Assembly: GCA_050084515.1 (NCBI GenBank)
Contig: CM114271.1
Span: 8,618,001-8,682,000 of the forward strand
Length of the DNA: 64,000 nucleotides
Source of the DNA: Blasia pusilla
Taxonomy: Eukaryota > Marchantiophyta > Marchantiopsida > Blasiales
Direction: 5' to 3'
Under the pieces are notes generated by a model. The model saw nothing but the letters and a program-made list of their open reading frames with translations, made no database searches and was not told where the DNA came from. The stretch's first letter is position 1. Every line of letters begins with the position of its first letter. The translations under genes were made by a program, and so were the position numbers. This document shows, one piece after another, positions 32,099-42,991 of the stretch.

Positions 32099-32392
32099 AC
32101 CGTGTACTAAGACATGTATTTTTATATTGAATGTGGGTTCCATCTCATTGATTTTTCCTCAATACCAGGTTGCTCCAATATGGCCGCATGCAGTGACTAC
32201 ATTCCAAGTTGGCCAATCAATTGTATAAAGGTGAGGAATATCAGCAACCTCGTGCATTTTTTTTACCACCCTAAAAGTTTATAAACATATTTTTTTATGG
32301 TTGATAGTGAAGTTTGGTATCTTTAGGGTTTCATGGATGTCCCACCTAGCCCTCCTTACTAGGGGAAAAATGCTCATCATCATGCACCCATA

Positions 32393-34058
32393 GGCAATCC
32401 TCCACATCGCTTCGGACCTAGAACAAGCAGGTTACCATTACAACATCCAAAACGGACCAGAGCTCGTGATTCCAAACTTTGGGATTGGGAGCAAGTCCTA
32501 GTGGGACACTCTAGAAGTGACCAGATGAGATGTCCTTGTGTAGCTTGCAATGGGTCTCGCACACTGGCCTTGCGGAATGTTTTCACTCACCTTCAAAAAC
32601 ACGGAAGGCATCCAGATAAAAGAGTTTCTGGAGTTCTAGGAGATGAGGACTCGTCTGATGAAGAGTTGAGGTCTGGATCAAACATTGCTTGTGCGGCTAG
32701 ACATGCACAATTTTTGGGACAAGCAATGGGCAACCTCGATGCTCGAGATGCAGGTGAGGCAGGTACCACACCCAAGGAGTTTGCATACAATAATCGTGAT
32801 GATGGGGTTGATGCTGAAGGTGATAGTGTTGATAATGGGATTGATGTGCAACGCATGGTCCGTGACATCTTCCAAGATCTTGATGCATTCTATGATGATG
32901 TCGAGAGCATGGAAGACATCATTGATGCAGCCAAAGAGGCTAGAGAGGACGCACATGATATTGGGCAAGAAGAGGACGAGCAGGGATGGATGTTTGGGTC
33001 GCATGAAACTGTTTCTTATGCATGACAGCCTTTGTTCCAAGGCTCTAAGTGTACAAAGTTGGCCTTTGTACTCATGTTGATGAACATCTGTGGGAATCAT
33101 GGTGTCCGAGCTATGTTTGTTTCAAGATTACTTGCATTCTTGAAGACAACCGTCTTTCCTATTGGGAACACGGCTCCTGGAAATAAGTACGAGGGAACTA
33201 AATTATTGTCAAGTCTTGGATTGAATTACAATTCCATTCATGCTTGCCCTGATGGCCATGTGCTCTTCAGAGGAGAGCATGCAAATCGATCAAGTTTCCC
33301 GCTATGTGGACAACAAAGGTATAGGAATGTGGGCAAGTCCATGTAGCCTACGAAGGTACTTCGACATTTTGAAATCATTCCTAGATTGAAACAGATGTAC
33401 AGGAGCCCAAATATTCCAAAGTTGATGACTTGGACATGCAAGAACAAGAGTATCGATGGCTTGTAGTGGCACATCAGAGATTCAGAACATTGGAGATTCA
33501 TTGACTAGAGATGGCTAGAGTTTGCAAGAGAGATAAGGAATGTGAGACTTGGCCTCTCGACCGATGGATTCAATCCATCTGGAGACAAGAACAATGTATA
33601 TTCTTGTTGGCCTATAACCATGTTGAATTACAACCTCCCTCCGTGGTTGACTACTAAGAAGTTTTTTTGTCTTATTGGTTTTTCTTATCCCAGGCCCACA
33701 ATCTGCTCTTTCTAGGAATATAGACGTTTGGATAGCTCCTCTTGTGGATGAGTTGAAGCGCTTGTGGTACGAAGGCATTTGGATCCATGATGTGATGTAA
33801 TGGGTTCGGAGACCAAACCCATTCAGGCTAAAACCCTAATTGGTATTGACTTTGGGAGATTATGCAACCCACGACATGATTTCCGGTCAGGCAACAAAGA
33901 GGTATTTGGCTTGTACAACATGTGGCCCCAATTTCACTGGTCAGCATTCTAGACCCTTGAGGAGAATGAAATACACTAGACATCGATGTCTAGTATATTT
34001 CATGCTCCACTCGGACGAGTTGCACATTTACGTCATTCTTGGACTCTGGTTGGACTGC
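32393..34058 (+). pseudogene. CACTA transposase (TNP2 type)
   Basis: The N-terminal transposase-associated zinc motif reads MRCPCVACNGS, then THLQKHGR (32500-32610), followed by an acidic spacer. The tnp2 core follows: YEGTKLLSSLGL, ACPDGHVLFRGEHAN, CGQQRYR, then in shifted frames TKVLRHFEIIPRLKQMY, RNVRLGLSTDGFNPSG, YSCWPITMLNYNLPPWL, IPGPQSALSRNIDVWIAPLV and ELKRLWYEGI, and finally GDYATHDMISGQATKRYLACTTCGP and HSRPLRRMKY. The motif order is exactly that of En/Spm TNP2. Several stops and frameshifts inactivate it, and its 3' part is cut at 34058 by gypsy F2. Confidence 0.88.
33961..34008. other. 48-bp near-perfect palindrome within the TNP2 coding region
   Basis: ATGAAATACACTAGACAT and its inverted copy (one mismatch) flank a central CG at 33984-33985; the pairing extends to GGAG and CTCC outside with one more mismatch. 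In frame it encodes MKYTRHRCLVYFM, which sits on a conserved part of the transposase. Confidence 0.7.
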
Positions 34059-34925
34059 TAGGGTGTTGACATACTTTACCAACAACCGCGGGACCTTGGG
34101 CTCCGGGCATTCCACTGTAGTGTGCCCGCCCTTCTTGCAATTTCCGCACAATGGATTGAGTCCTACTGGCCGCTTTGGAGTTGGGCAATTATGAGCCTAG
34201 TGGTCAGCTGCCCCGTAATTATAACAACAATTCCTTTTTATGGGTGGCGTGAAGGCTACGGCGCCCATAATCTGTCTCAGGGGTCTTTGTTCCCTGTATT
34301 CTAGAGGCACATATCAGGTGATCCAACTTCGTCCGAGATTAGATGGTGGCACAGCTTGGATTGCATAGCACCCTTCCCACTGTTCGGGTTCATACCACCC
34401 TTCTTCTGTAGTTGGATCTTCCTGGATCCAACGTAAATCCCTCTGATTATGACATTCCTGAGCAGTATGCCTTTGGGTTCCGCAAGTATTGCACCAGATG
34501 TTGGGCCTCATCAAACCTGGTCGTCTTCAGGAATCCTTCTGGGCCGTAAGATGTACCTTTAATTCCGCCTTTTTTTTACTTAGCTATTCAATGGCAGACT
34601 TGCCTGCCTTCCTCGCTGTCCCCCTCATTGGACTTTCCGACCGTTGGGGAAGGTGCTTTGTTGGTCGGGTTTTCCTTCCGTGCTTGGGAGAGTGGTGGTG
34701 CGTGATTTTTCTTTTCCGCTTAGATTTTAAATATTTTTCGGAGTCATAGAGGATTCCGTGTGTGTGGAAGACGCTTCGTCCTTCAACGAAGCACTAGTTT
34801 GCGAATAACCTCGTCATTGGTGATGCCATCTTCGTATTTTACGGGACTTCTCTTAGGCCTCGTACGCCTCTACGGAGGCTATGACTGCTTCCAAGGAATC
34901 TTGTTGGCCTCGCCGGCATTACCGG
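34058..34925 (-). pseudogene. gag: Gag C-terminal part of F2 with CCHC zinc knuckles
   Basis: The segment 34514-34314 has WCNTCGTQRHTAQEC, an intact CCHC knuckle, followed by LRWIQEDPTTEEGWYEPEQW as in B2. Further on, in shifted frames, is a C-G-N-C-x4-G-H-T-T-V-E-C-type knuckle (about 34150-34100) and VPRLLVKYVN. The right end (34925-34820) matches the B-family capsid and linker (SVEAYEA). Several stops. Confidence 0.75.
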
Positions 34926-36198
34926 TGTCGTATAGTAAACTCAACTAGTATGTAAACTCCTTCATCATTAAGTGTTAAATAGAGTTTCATTAGTATTAAG
35001 TAAATTGGCTTAGAAAAAGGAAATTCTTATGTTTAAACCTCTTTATGATGCCTCTTTTATGCGGGCCTAATTTTAGAAAAGGAGGTGATAAATAAAAGAT
35101 GACTTTATAAGAGTAAAGTAGTTGCTTTAATGAAAAGCAAAAGTAGTCTTGGTTGGTGGTTAGATTAGTTGGGGTAATTTGGAAAGTATCAATTGGGTAA
35201 AAAAAGGATATTTTGGAAGAGATAAGAGGAAATCTACTTGTGTCAAAATGTGATTGGCTAAGCCTTGAGAGGAAGCCATGTGGCACAAGATAAGATAAGC
35301 TCTATTTCGTACTCTTGTGGATCCTTTGTGAGTATATAAAGAAGAGGGACCTTCAAGGGTTCATCACCTTCTATTCCACATCTTTAGTCTCTCGTGTCTC
35401 TCTTGAGTGTATGGCTTTGGGATTGCTTGCTCTTCCAATGAGAGTGGATCACCCCTCTTGGGAGAGTAACTTGATCATGGTCTATTCTTCGAGAGGTTTC
35501 TAGAGTATGGTGTGTGTGTGTGGAGATGAGAGGTTTGTTACCTTAGAGAATTTTAGTCACACAAAAATAGTGAATATTTTGGCTTGTTACTTCCCCAATG
35601 AGAGTGGATTACCCCTCTTGGGAGAATAATTCCGCCAAAATCCATTCTTGAGGAGAGTAAAGAATGTCTGTCAAGCATGGATAGGGGTGGAGCACGAGTT
35701 GTGTCCGACTTTCCTTTCCTCAATCCATACCATGTCAAGGTACTCTTTGTAGATAGACACTGGTTTACTCGATATTTAGTTTATCACTTTGGGGAGGCGT
35801 TCATGAACCAGGTCATGCAATCTCCAACTCCGGTGATTCTTCCTATCGTCACATATGGAAGGACATGGGATTGTACTTTGTATGTCCTTATATAGCAATC
35901 CATAGATGTCAATAGGCCTACTCAAGTAGGGTTTAACAGTAGTTGTGCTATCTTCCTCGTGTACAAGCGTAAAATAGTTTATAGGGATTTTATAGTTAGG
36001 AATTTTGGGGTCTGATGTTACGAAGAAGTGATCGCCTCGGCACTTCCATTTGTGATACCTGTTGTGAGAGAATGGAGAGTATACATCATAATTTTGTATT
36101 GAAAAAGGAGAACTTCTTAAAGAGTTCACCTTGCATCAACCGCATCTACCGCAACTAGAAGGCCCGCCCTTGCTCGAAGAAAGGCTCTCGACACGACA
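34926..36198 (+). repeat. 5' LTR of element D (E family)
   Basis: Starts TGTCGTATAGTAAAC and ends CTCTCGACACGACA, so the ends are short inverted copies (TGTCG and CGACA). TATATAAA at 35333-35340 is a good TATA box. Two copies of a ~35-bp unit with GAGAGTGGAT and ACCCCTCTTGGGAGA lie at about 35437 and 35597. The frame MALGLLALPMRVDHPSWESN follows the TATA box. A TGG 2 bp after the LTR (36201) could begin the primer-binding site. Confidence 0.87.
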
Positions 36199-36237
36199 AA
36201 TGGTGCTTCCACTGAGAGATCTTTGAGGCGGTAGATT

Positions 36238-38116
36238 TTGTTTGCAAGTTGGAGTCTTATCAAGATGACTACTTTTCGTAGTACTTTATCAATGGAAACT
36301 CAGGGAGCTTATGATCTTCTCCAAACTTTGACAACATTGTTGAGCCAACAAGGAGGAGTTCACATAGGAGAGCAAAGATCAATAAGGGCTCTTCAAGCGA
36401 TTGTAGAGAAGTTGGGGAGATATGATGGGAGGAACATCACCAAGTATGTTCGAGAGTATGTCTGTAAGATGGAGGTAAATCATGTATCCAAAGGTGATAC
36501 GGTGTCAAGTTTTGAGTGAGCTGTAATACCAGAGATTCGTAGTCAAGTGAAGAAGTTGAGAGCAGAAAATCCGACCTCGTGGGAGGAGTATGAGCAGTTG
36601 CTGAAAGCAGAATTCTTCGATGATGATGTGGATCGGATGACTAAGAGGAGTTTTTTAGAATGGATAGAGCAACGTCCAGGGAAGGGAATGACTCCAAATG
36701 AATTATTGCGTGAGTTTGAGAAGCGGTTTTTTCTGCTTTCTTCTTCCGAAAGAGCAACTCTAGACTTGAGGAATACTGAGTTATTCCTTGAGGCGGCTGA
36801 CGAGAATTTGGAGGACAAGCTTTTCATAATGTTGGCGGACAAGACCAAAGAAGGAGGTGTTAGCACTGATTGGAAGAAAGTGGAAGAAGCTGTTGCTATC
36901 CTTACAAAGCAAAATCGAAGTAGAGGTAGAACCGCACTATTCAAGTCGGAGGTATTAATTTCAAATCCATTGCCTAAGCCCGTTTCAACAAAACTTGAAG
37001 ATTCCGCTATAGATGAGTTGGTGAAAGGTTTGAGAGAATTGAGAGTAGAAATGGCAGAGCTTAAACTTGATAGGAATCCTAGTGTTGGTGCTCCTTCGAC
37101 AAGTAGGAACTTTGTGAGAAGATGTATATGGTGTGATAGTGTTGAGCATCAACGTCGAAAATGTGAGGAGTTTTCAGAAGCTCTTAGGAATGGAATAGTA
37201 AACTTCAAAGATGGGAAGATTCATTCAACGCATAATGGTATGCCGTTGAATACCAACTTTGGTAGAGGAGGAATGAAAGGCTTAGTAAGAAGTCAAGTAG
37301 GAGTTGCCACTACGACATTAGATTCTGATACCTTTGCAGTAAAAATAGAAGCGCCTATTATATCTGTAGCTAAAAGTGAATCATTAGAATTTCCTCGAGA
37401 AGTTATGATACGAGGGGCAGAGACTATCCATCATCTGACTGGATGGGATGATCCAGTGGAAGCTGGGTGTGTTAAAGCATACCTAATACAAGAGAAACAT
37501 GTGAGTTGGCAAGATGCTAGTGTGGAGGAGAAGGGAAGACGCGACAATGATGGTGTTGATGCTGAGGAAGCCGTAAGAAGAGCAAGGACCTTAAGAAGAA
37601 AAGGACAATCGGAGGCGCAGCCATCAAGAGAAGAAGGACCTTCCACATCTGAATTTGTGAGGGATTCTCATGTCAAAGAAACAGGTACGAAGGAGAACAA
37701 ATTGAGGTCTCCTCAGTAGACCAAGGATAAGCCTTCTACATACAAGCTGCAGTCTGATATCGAGACAAGCACAAATTTAAGTTTAAATTTGTGGAGAATT
37801 CAAGGACGCAAAAATAGAGTTTTCTTTAAGGGAAGTCTTGGGCATAGCCAAACAAGACTTTCATGAGTTGATCATAGATGTGATCAAAAGGAAGAGGCAG
37901 ATGATTGTAGATATGGTGATGATGAGAGCTTTGGATACTGACATCATAGAAGAAGAAGATGAAGAGCTTTGCCAAGTGTTTGGACAAAAGCTTGACTTAC
38001 GGGAAGAAGAGGCGAGAGTAGGAGAAGCCTTGACAGAACAAGGTGAAGAAAGGCATAATGGTGGACACTATTCTCGATCATATTGGGCGCGTGCAACGAC
38101 GGAGGCTAGAGTTTGA
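36238..38116 (+). pseudogene. gag: Gag of element D
   Basis: Open pieces 36238-36519, 36547-37719 (390 aa) and 37838-38116 lie in nearly one frame. One TGA follows SSFE, one TAG follows SPQ, and a frameshift lies near 37790. Capsid-like region: FFDDDVDRMTKRSFLEWIEQ, NELLREFEKRFFLLSSSERA. CIWCDSVEHQRRKC (about 37120-37160) is the zinc knuckle. The acidic C-terminus (DIIEEEDEELCQVFGQKLDL) equals that of C. The 390-aa piece is the best-preserved gag of this family in the window. Confidence 0.85.
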
Positions 38117-38461
38117 CTTGGCTCTCTTCAAGAGTCAGTTTCAATCTAGTTGATTTGGTCGGCTCCTCGTCCCCCGAGTCCCCAAAGGAGTTCTAGGTTA
38201 ACTCTTTGTACGACTGCAAACTGGGAGGAGACGTGGTGGGGAGCGTATTCTTGTCCCTCTTCTTGCTCTTGGGCTTCGTGCGAAGACAAAGACTGGGAGA
38301 CACCCCAGGCGGTCTCCAAGACGGGTGATCTTCTTGTTGCTTACTACGTCGATCAGCTTGCTGATCTTGCGAAGAGGTCCAGGAGACTTCCATGAGTCCC
38401 TTATGGGATTCGGGAGCTTACTTCCGCACCCACGGTCGCCACAAGGTAGGGGTCCATGGAG

Positions 38462-38842
38462 GGAAATTAAATCTTCCTAATTCCTAAGCCTACAGGCGTG
38501 TGCAGGTGCTCTTAATCTTCTTGCCAAGTTTTCCTCCCATAAAGAGAAGTACCCGATCATCACCAAGTACAACTGACGTTCATGTGCGAAGCACCGTTCG
38601 GCGATTGGTTTTTTGACAATACTAATTAATTGTTCTATCTTTTCTAGCACCAATGCAGAAAACCGGTTGTTATCTTCTTTCATCCATTGTCTGAGGGGGA
38701 TAGCTAGAGATAGCAGATAGTCTTTAGTAAGAACTAGTTGGTTGGGTCTTCTAGGATACGAGGCTTCTTTCCCCGCTCCTGGATTCCCCATGTGTCTCTC
38801 TCCCTCTTCAGAAAAGCTTATAATCCCCGGCAGCGGCGCCAA
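38462..38842 (-). pseudogene. gag: Gag N-terminus of F2
   Basis: The reading frame includes part of the leader; the likely start is the ATG at about 38792 (MGNPGAGKEA). It continues with VLTKDYLLSLAIPLRQWMKE and LEKIEQLISIVKKPIAERCF. It ends just downstream of 38477. It is the N-terminal Gag region that is missing from B1 and B2. Confidence 0.55.
38824..38841 (-). other. Primer-binding site of F2
   Basis: On the minus strand TGGCGCCGCTGCCGGGGA lies 7 bp after the LTR end (…GCAACA). The TGGCGCC core is common in plant gypsy primer-binding sites and confirms that 38849-40094 is the 5' LTR in minus orientation. Confidence 0.75.
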
Positions 38843-38848
38843 AAAGTT

Positions 38849-40094
38849 TGTTGCTATATGTAATGTATAAGAGTTTCTATTTTACAGTCATTTAATAAGT
38901 TCGATCCCCAAGAGGATCATTCTTTGATGAAAAGAGAGTTCGAAATTACAATTCTGTTGTAATAGTTGTATTTAAATGTGTATGAGTTCTATTCAATGTC
39001 TTATCAATATGTTCGGATCTTTCTTAGTACCAAGGGATCTTTTCTCAATTCTCTCTAATGGAATTAACAGCATGCTCAGGTAGATTTCCTCTCGATATCA
39101 AGAAACCTCACAGAGATCTCAACATGAAAGCTGGCTTCTCCTACTTTCGGAACTCAATCCGTCTCGGCAGGCTACTCTATGTCAAACATATTTCCTACAA
39201 TCTTTATGTTGATTATTCCATTGATGAGAAAGGTTCGCCTGATTCACTCTTCACTCTGCAGACCCAAAAAGAATACTCAGACATAAGCATCGCACATCAG
39301 AATGAATGAATGATTGCTTTACTACTCCATCAAGAATGAGAAAGCTTCAAAGTGTATACAAGCTCGAGAGGATACTACTCCCTTGCTCGGACCATTCCTA
39401 CAGCATGAGGACTTCGTAAGAGAATGATGATTATGGCTTATGTTTTGCTTCTTAAATACTCGCTGGAGTAGGAGTGATCCAAAGATTCGAAGCGTTCTTG
39501 ATGAACCTGGTGTCTCTTCAGCATTTGTAACTACCTAGATCTATGGTTCTCTTAGATTTTCCTACGATCCCTGTGAATCCGCATAACAAAACTGTCCTAA
39601 CTACCTATCTGATACAAAGGGTCGCGCCCTTTCCTAGTCTAACTGTTCTAACGGTATGACACTTGAAATCACTGTCATTCTTAGCTTCGCTTCATTGACT
39701 TCTTGAGGACAAAGCACTCCATTCTTTGTTCTTGTTTAAGGTGCTTCGTGCTTCGCACTTCGTACAAGAGCAAAGTACTTCTTTCTCTTATTCTTCCTGC
39801 TTTGTTATGCCTCGTTATATAGCAAAGCACTTTGTAGACAGAGCTTCGTTAAGCTTCGTTATCGTTCTCAAGCTTCTTGATGGGTCTTGAAACTTCGTTA
39901 TTTTATTCTCCTCTCCTCTTAGGCAAATCCTTGATTTTCTATCCCTCTGCCTTGTCCTTGGAGCTTCTTGATTCACTTTAATCTTACTCATTCCTCCTCA
40001 TAATAATAAATAATAATCAAAATCATAATGTACAAGAGTCTTTATTGAATAAAAAAAAATATTTCTTCAAAAGTACAAAATTTTGGGTATCACA
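38849..40094 (-). repeat. 5' LTR of F2 (B/F family, about 1.25 kb)
   Basis: On the minus strand it begins TGTGATACCCAAAATTTTG and ends TATAGCAACA, matching 11089-12364 over its length. The high similarity to F1 suggests these are the younger insertions of the window. Confidence 0.88.
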
Positions 40095-40096
40095 AG

Positions 40097-40459
40097 TTGG
40101 ATCATTTGGATCTTCTGCAAAAGCCAATGGTGGTGAGAAGAGCGACACTGAGGAAGAGGACCCGAGAGGCTACCAAGCCGGTATTGAAATCTTTTATGGT
40201 TGCGTTGCAGTTGTTGATATCACGTGAGAACCTCTATGTGGTTGTAGGTTATGGCAACTTGGATGATGGTTGTTCTACTTTCCATGGAGGTGGCATTCCA
40301 GATGGGCATTTTTTTCTCCATTTGAGAGAGGTTTGCAAAAAGAAATATGTATTGCCATTTCCAAATATGGTTGATGATCCACCGCATATTTATGTTGGAG
40401 ATGCCATTGATAGTGTAGTGTTATGGCCATCTCATCTTGTTATGCCTTCTCAAAAATAG
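40097..40459 (+). pseudogene. C-terminal part of the second CACTA protein (DUF8039-like)
   Basis: After the F2 LTR the frame reads YVVVGYGNLDDGCSTFHGGG, the short spaced FFLHLREVCKKKYVLPFPN and GDAIDSVVLWPSHLVMPSQ. This is the pattern of the C-terminal domain found in the TNPA/Ptta-like proteins of plant CACTA elements (a promoter- or end-binding partner of TNP2), including the closing W-P-x-H-L-V. The upstream exons are lost or lie beyond the F2 insertion. Its location between TNP2 and the right end fits CACTA organisation. Confidence 0.65.
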
Positions 40460-41149
40460 GGACACCTTTGCTTTGTGTGTAGAATTTTTTAGTAAACTTT
40501 CCCTTTGACATTCCTGTTGAGTGTGGCGATCTCCATATACTTGATGTTTGTGTTTCAGTTTTGAGTGTGACAATTGAGATGTACTTGGATTTCCATGTCT
40601 CAGTTTTGAGAATATCAGAGGGGGAGTTTGCAATGAGAAGTAGATTTTGTGTTCATCCATTGATGACCATCTTTCACTATAATTTACTAGGCATTCTTCT
40701 GACGTAAGAAAATAATCCATTTTAGGATGTATGGATACACTTTGTAGCTTTGGACTTATGGCCACAATTGGATGTAAGAAACATTTGCTAGCTATATCTT
40801 TCAATAGATAAGGATTTTTTACTGTGAAAAATTGATCTGACCAGATGCTGCAACATGGATGGGTTGGTACAGGAGTAATGTGCTTGTATGTTTTCACACG
40901 ATGCTGGTCTCTTACATAATGGCATCTCCATTGCATGGATGTAAGAGAAGTAGTGATAGGTGTAGGGAGGATAGGTAGGAAGGAGTAATTCATATTCATG
41001 GATACAAAATGGACTAAAATGCCAATTCCATGTACATATTTATGTCAGCAATAAAGCAATATGTCATACATGAATAGTTGTTATTTGGACTAGTATAGTT
41101 GTTATTTGGATATTGTTGGTGAATTGGATTATAAATGACATGGGGAAGT
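40460..41149 (+). other. 3' region of the second CACTA gene; no further gene
   Basis: No plus-strand coding signal continues. A 192-codon minus-strand frame (40999-40421) overlaps the end of the CACTA gene and is judged a chance frame. Confidence 0.45.
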
Positions 41150-41640
41150 CATTTTAATGACTCTTAGTCATTCTTTTATGATGCATGAAGTCATTATTTA
41201 TTACTCTGAGAAGTCACTCTTAATGACTTGCCTAGTCATTATTAATGACTCGTCTAGTCAATTCTTAATGAATCGTCTAGTCAATGCTTATGACTCTTCT
41301 AGACATTCTTCATTACTCGTCCAATCATTGTTAATGAATCGTCTAGTCAGTCATGACTCTTCTAGTCATTCTTTATGACTCGTCTAGTCATTTTTTATGA
41401 CTCGTCTAGTCATTTTTTATGACTTGACCTAGTCATAAAAAATGACTAGGTCAAGTCATATTTAGTGACTATGTTGAGTAACAAAAAAGAGACTCAGATA
41501 TGACTACCCTCGGTTTTAGTAACAAATTATACGACTAGGATTATTTTTTATTACTAGAGTCTGGTTAAGTAATTACTTAGTCACACAGGCCCGGTTTCAG
41601 TAACATCTAGTCATTTTTCTAAGTCATCCAGAGGGGGTTT
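41150..41640 (+). repeat. Right subterminal repeat array of the CACTA element
   Basis: About a dozen imperfect copies of a 16-20 bp unit, GACTCGTCTAGTCATT or its complement, stand in both orientations. Such arrays are binding sites for the TNPA-type protein in En/Spm. Copies near 41380-41450 are the most regular. Confidence 0.75.
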
Positions 41641-41651
41641 TTGTACTAGTA
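41631..41651 (-). repeat. Right terminal inverted repeat of the large CACTA element
   Basis: Reversed, the end reads TACTAGTACAAAAACCCCC against CACTAGTAGAAAAGGGG on the left. It is followed by the target duplication TCA at 41652-41654. Confidence 0.8.
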
Positions 41652-41654
41652 TCA

Positions 41655-42504
41655 CATCGTGATCAGCGATCTTGGATCCTAGGTGAACCAAATTGGGCGT
41701 CCTCTTGGTGACTTTGAGAGATGTATCTAGATCTCTCGCCGATAAGTGTTTAGTAGCAAATGCAATCATACTCGATTTACTAACCTTGGGGCTCACACAT
41801 TCCTTAGCCATATGCCTAGGTTTTCCACAATTATAGCAAATCACTTTGGCATTTGCTGACTTTAGGTACGGCCGCCCTCTTGGCTTCGCATTGAGTTCCA
41901 ATCGTTTTTTTGTTGGGGCAAGAGACCCTCCGTGGTCGCGTTCACCCCCATTCCAAACCCTCTTGGATGCCCCTATGTTTTTCGATAACTTAGAAAAACT
42001 TTTTGGCATGAAGGGTTTTTGGCTTTGGACTTCATCCTCCCCCATCCTCTCTGCAAGCTTCATAAGCTCTGTGCATGTATCCGGTAGCTAAGGCATACAC
42101 AAGAGGTCCTTTTCGGCGCTTGACTTGAGTCCACTTAAGAAGATCACTTTCTTTGCAAACTCATCCATTGTTGGAAGTGAGTTCATTTATGCATTGAACT
42201 CTCACACACAAGCGCTAAGGGACCCACTTTTTTGCAACCATACAAACTCCATGCCATCGCAATACTCCTGATATTCCTGATCACACCGATTGAATCGGTC
42301 ACCAATCAACACCTTTAACTCTTCCCAACTCAAAGTTGTTCCACGGCCCATATGTTCTTTGCGATGAGCCATCCACCAGTGGAGAGTGTGATCCTTAAGA
42401 AACGTGATCGCTATATTCATCTTGTCATGCTCATCTTCCTTTTGCGCTTTGGCGTAAAGTTTGAGCTTTGTTAGAAACTCACTCACTTTCCGAGAACGCC
42501 CCAT
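41655..42504 (-). pseudogene. gag: Gag of element G
   Basis: Capsid part (42504-42202): MGRSRKVSEFLTKLKLYAKA, IAITFLKDHTLHWWMAHRKE, LSWEELKVLIGDRF, the Retrotrans_gag pattern. After frame changes, 42063-41655 has CYNCGKPRHMAKEC, an intact CCHC zinc knuckle, and a basic linker. The last residues HLGSKIADHDV lead straight into the protease on the other side of the CACTA insertion. Confidence 0.85.
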
Positions 42505-42991
42505 TCTTGTGAATGGCGTTGGAAAATTTGTCTTACAAAGCTTCTTGCCGTTACTAGAAGCTTCGTTTGACTTAAGTTCAACTTAGAGAGACTCCCCCTT
42601 ACTTGTACTTCAAGGGATCCCCGCCCTCCCCCTAAATTTAGGGAAAAATAGTCGGGCCCCTCAGATTGGCCCTAAACCCGATTACTCTCATAATCGTTTT
42701 TGTCCAATATCTCAGTCTGTACTCATGAGTTTGCTAAGATCTTTGGTGCGTTGGAAGCGTCTTGGAATAAGATTTCCAATGCGTGCTTATTTGTTCCAAG
42801 AGAATCCCCAAACTCTAGTCAGGTTCCAAATCAAAATCAAAATCCCCAAACGCTAGTCGGGTTCCAAAAGTGGTTGTCACCTCTTTAGCAACCAACCTTC
42901 CTAGACCCAACTTATCTCAAGTCTTGGCTCAAGTTTGGTACAGGTTTCCTAGTTGCAACCACAAATGTATGAAACGCACAACTCTATTCTG
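42505..42991 (-). other. 5' leader of element G, non-coding
   Basis: No ORF. A tandem duplication of CCCCAAACTCTAGTCAGGTT and its variant occurs at about 42807-42870. The LTR of G is not identifiable. Confidence 0.4.

Larger units (their letters stand above)
34926..38145 (+). mobile_element. Ty3/gypsy element D (5' LTR and gag), inserted in F2
   Basis: LTR 34926-36198, gag 36238-38116, then the first codons leading towards protease until about 38145, where F2 gag sequence resumes. It is the same family as C and the solo LTR at 59966. The 3' part of the element is missing, so D is a truncated copy. Confidence 0.8.
34058..40094 (-). mobile_element. Ty3/gypsy element F2 (B/F family), itself split by element D
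   Basis: Minus-strand order: 5' LTR (40094-38849), primer-binding site (38841-38824), gag N-terminus (38842-38462), then after element D the gag C-terminus (34925-34058). F2 ends in gag where CACTA transposase sequence resumes. It lies within the CACTA element, between TNP2 and the second CACTA protein. Confidence 0.78.

Noticed and set aside
40421-40999. 192-codon minus-strand ORF
   Set aside because: It lies antisense to the end of the second CACTA gene and its 3' region and has no recognisable motif. It is most likely a chance frame.
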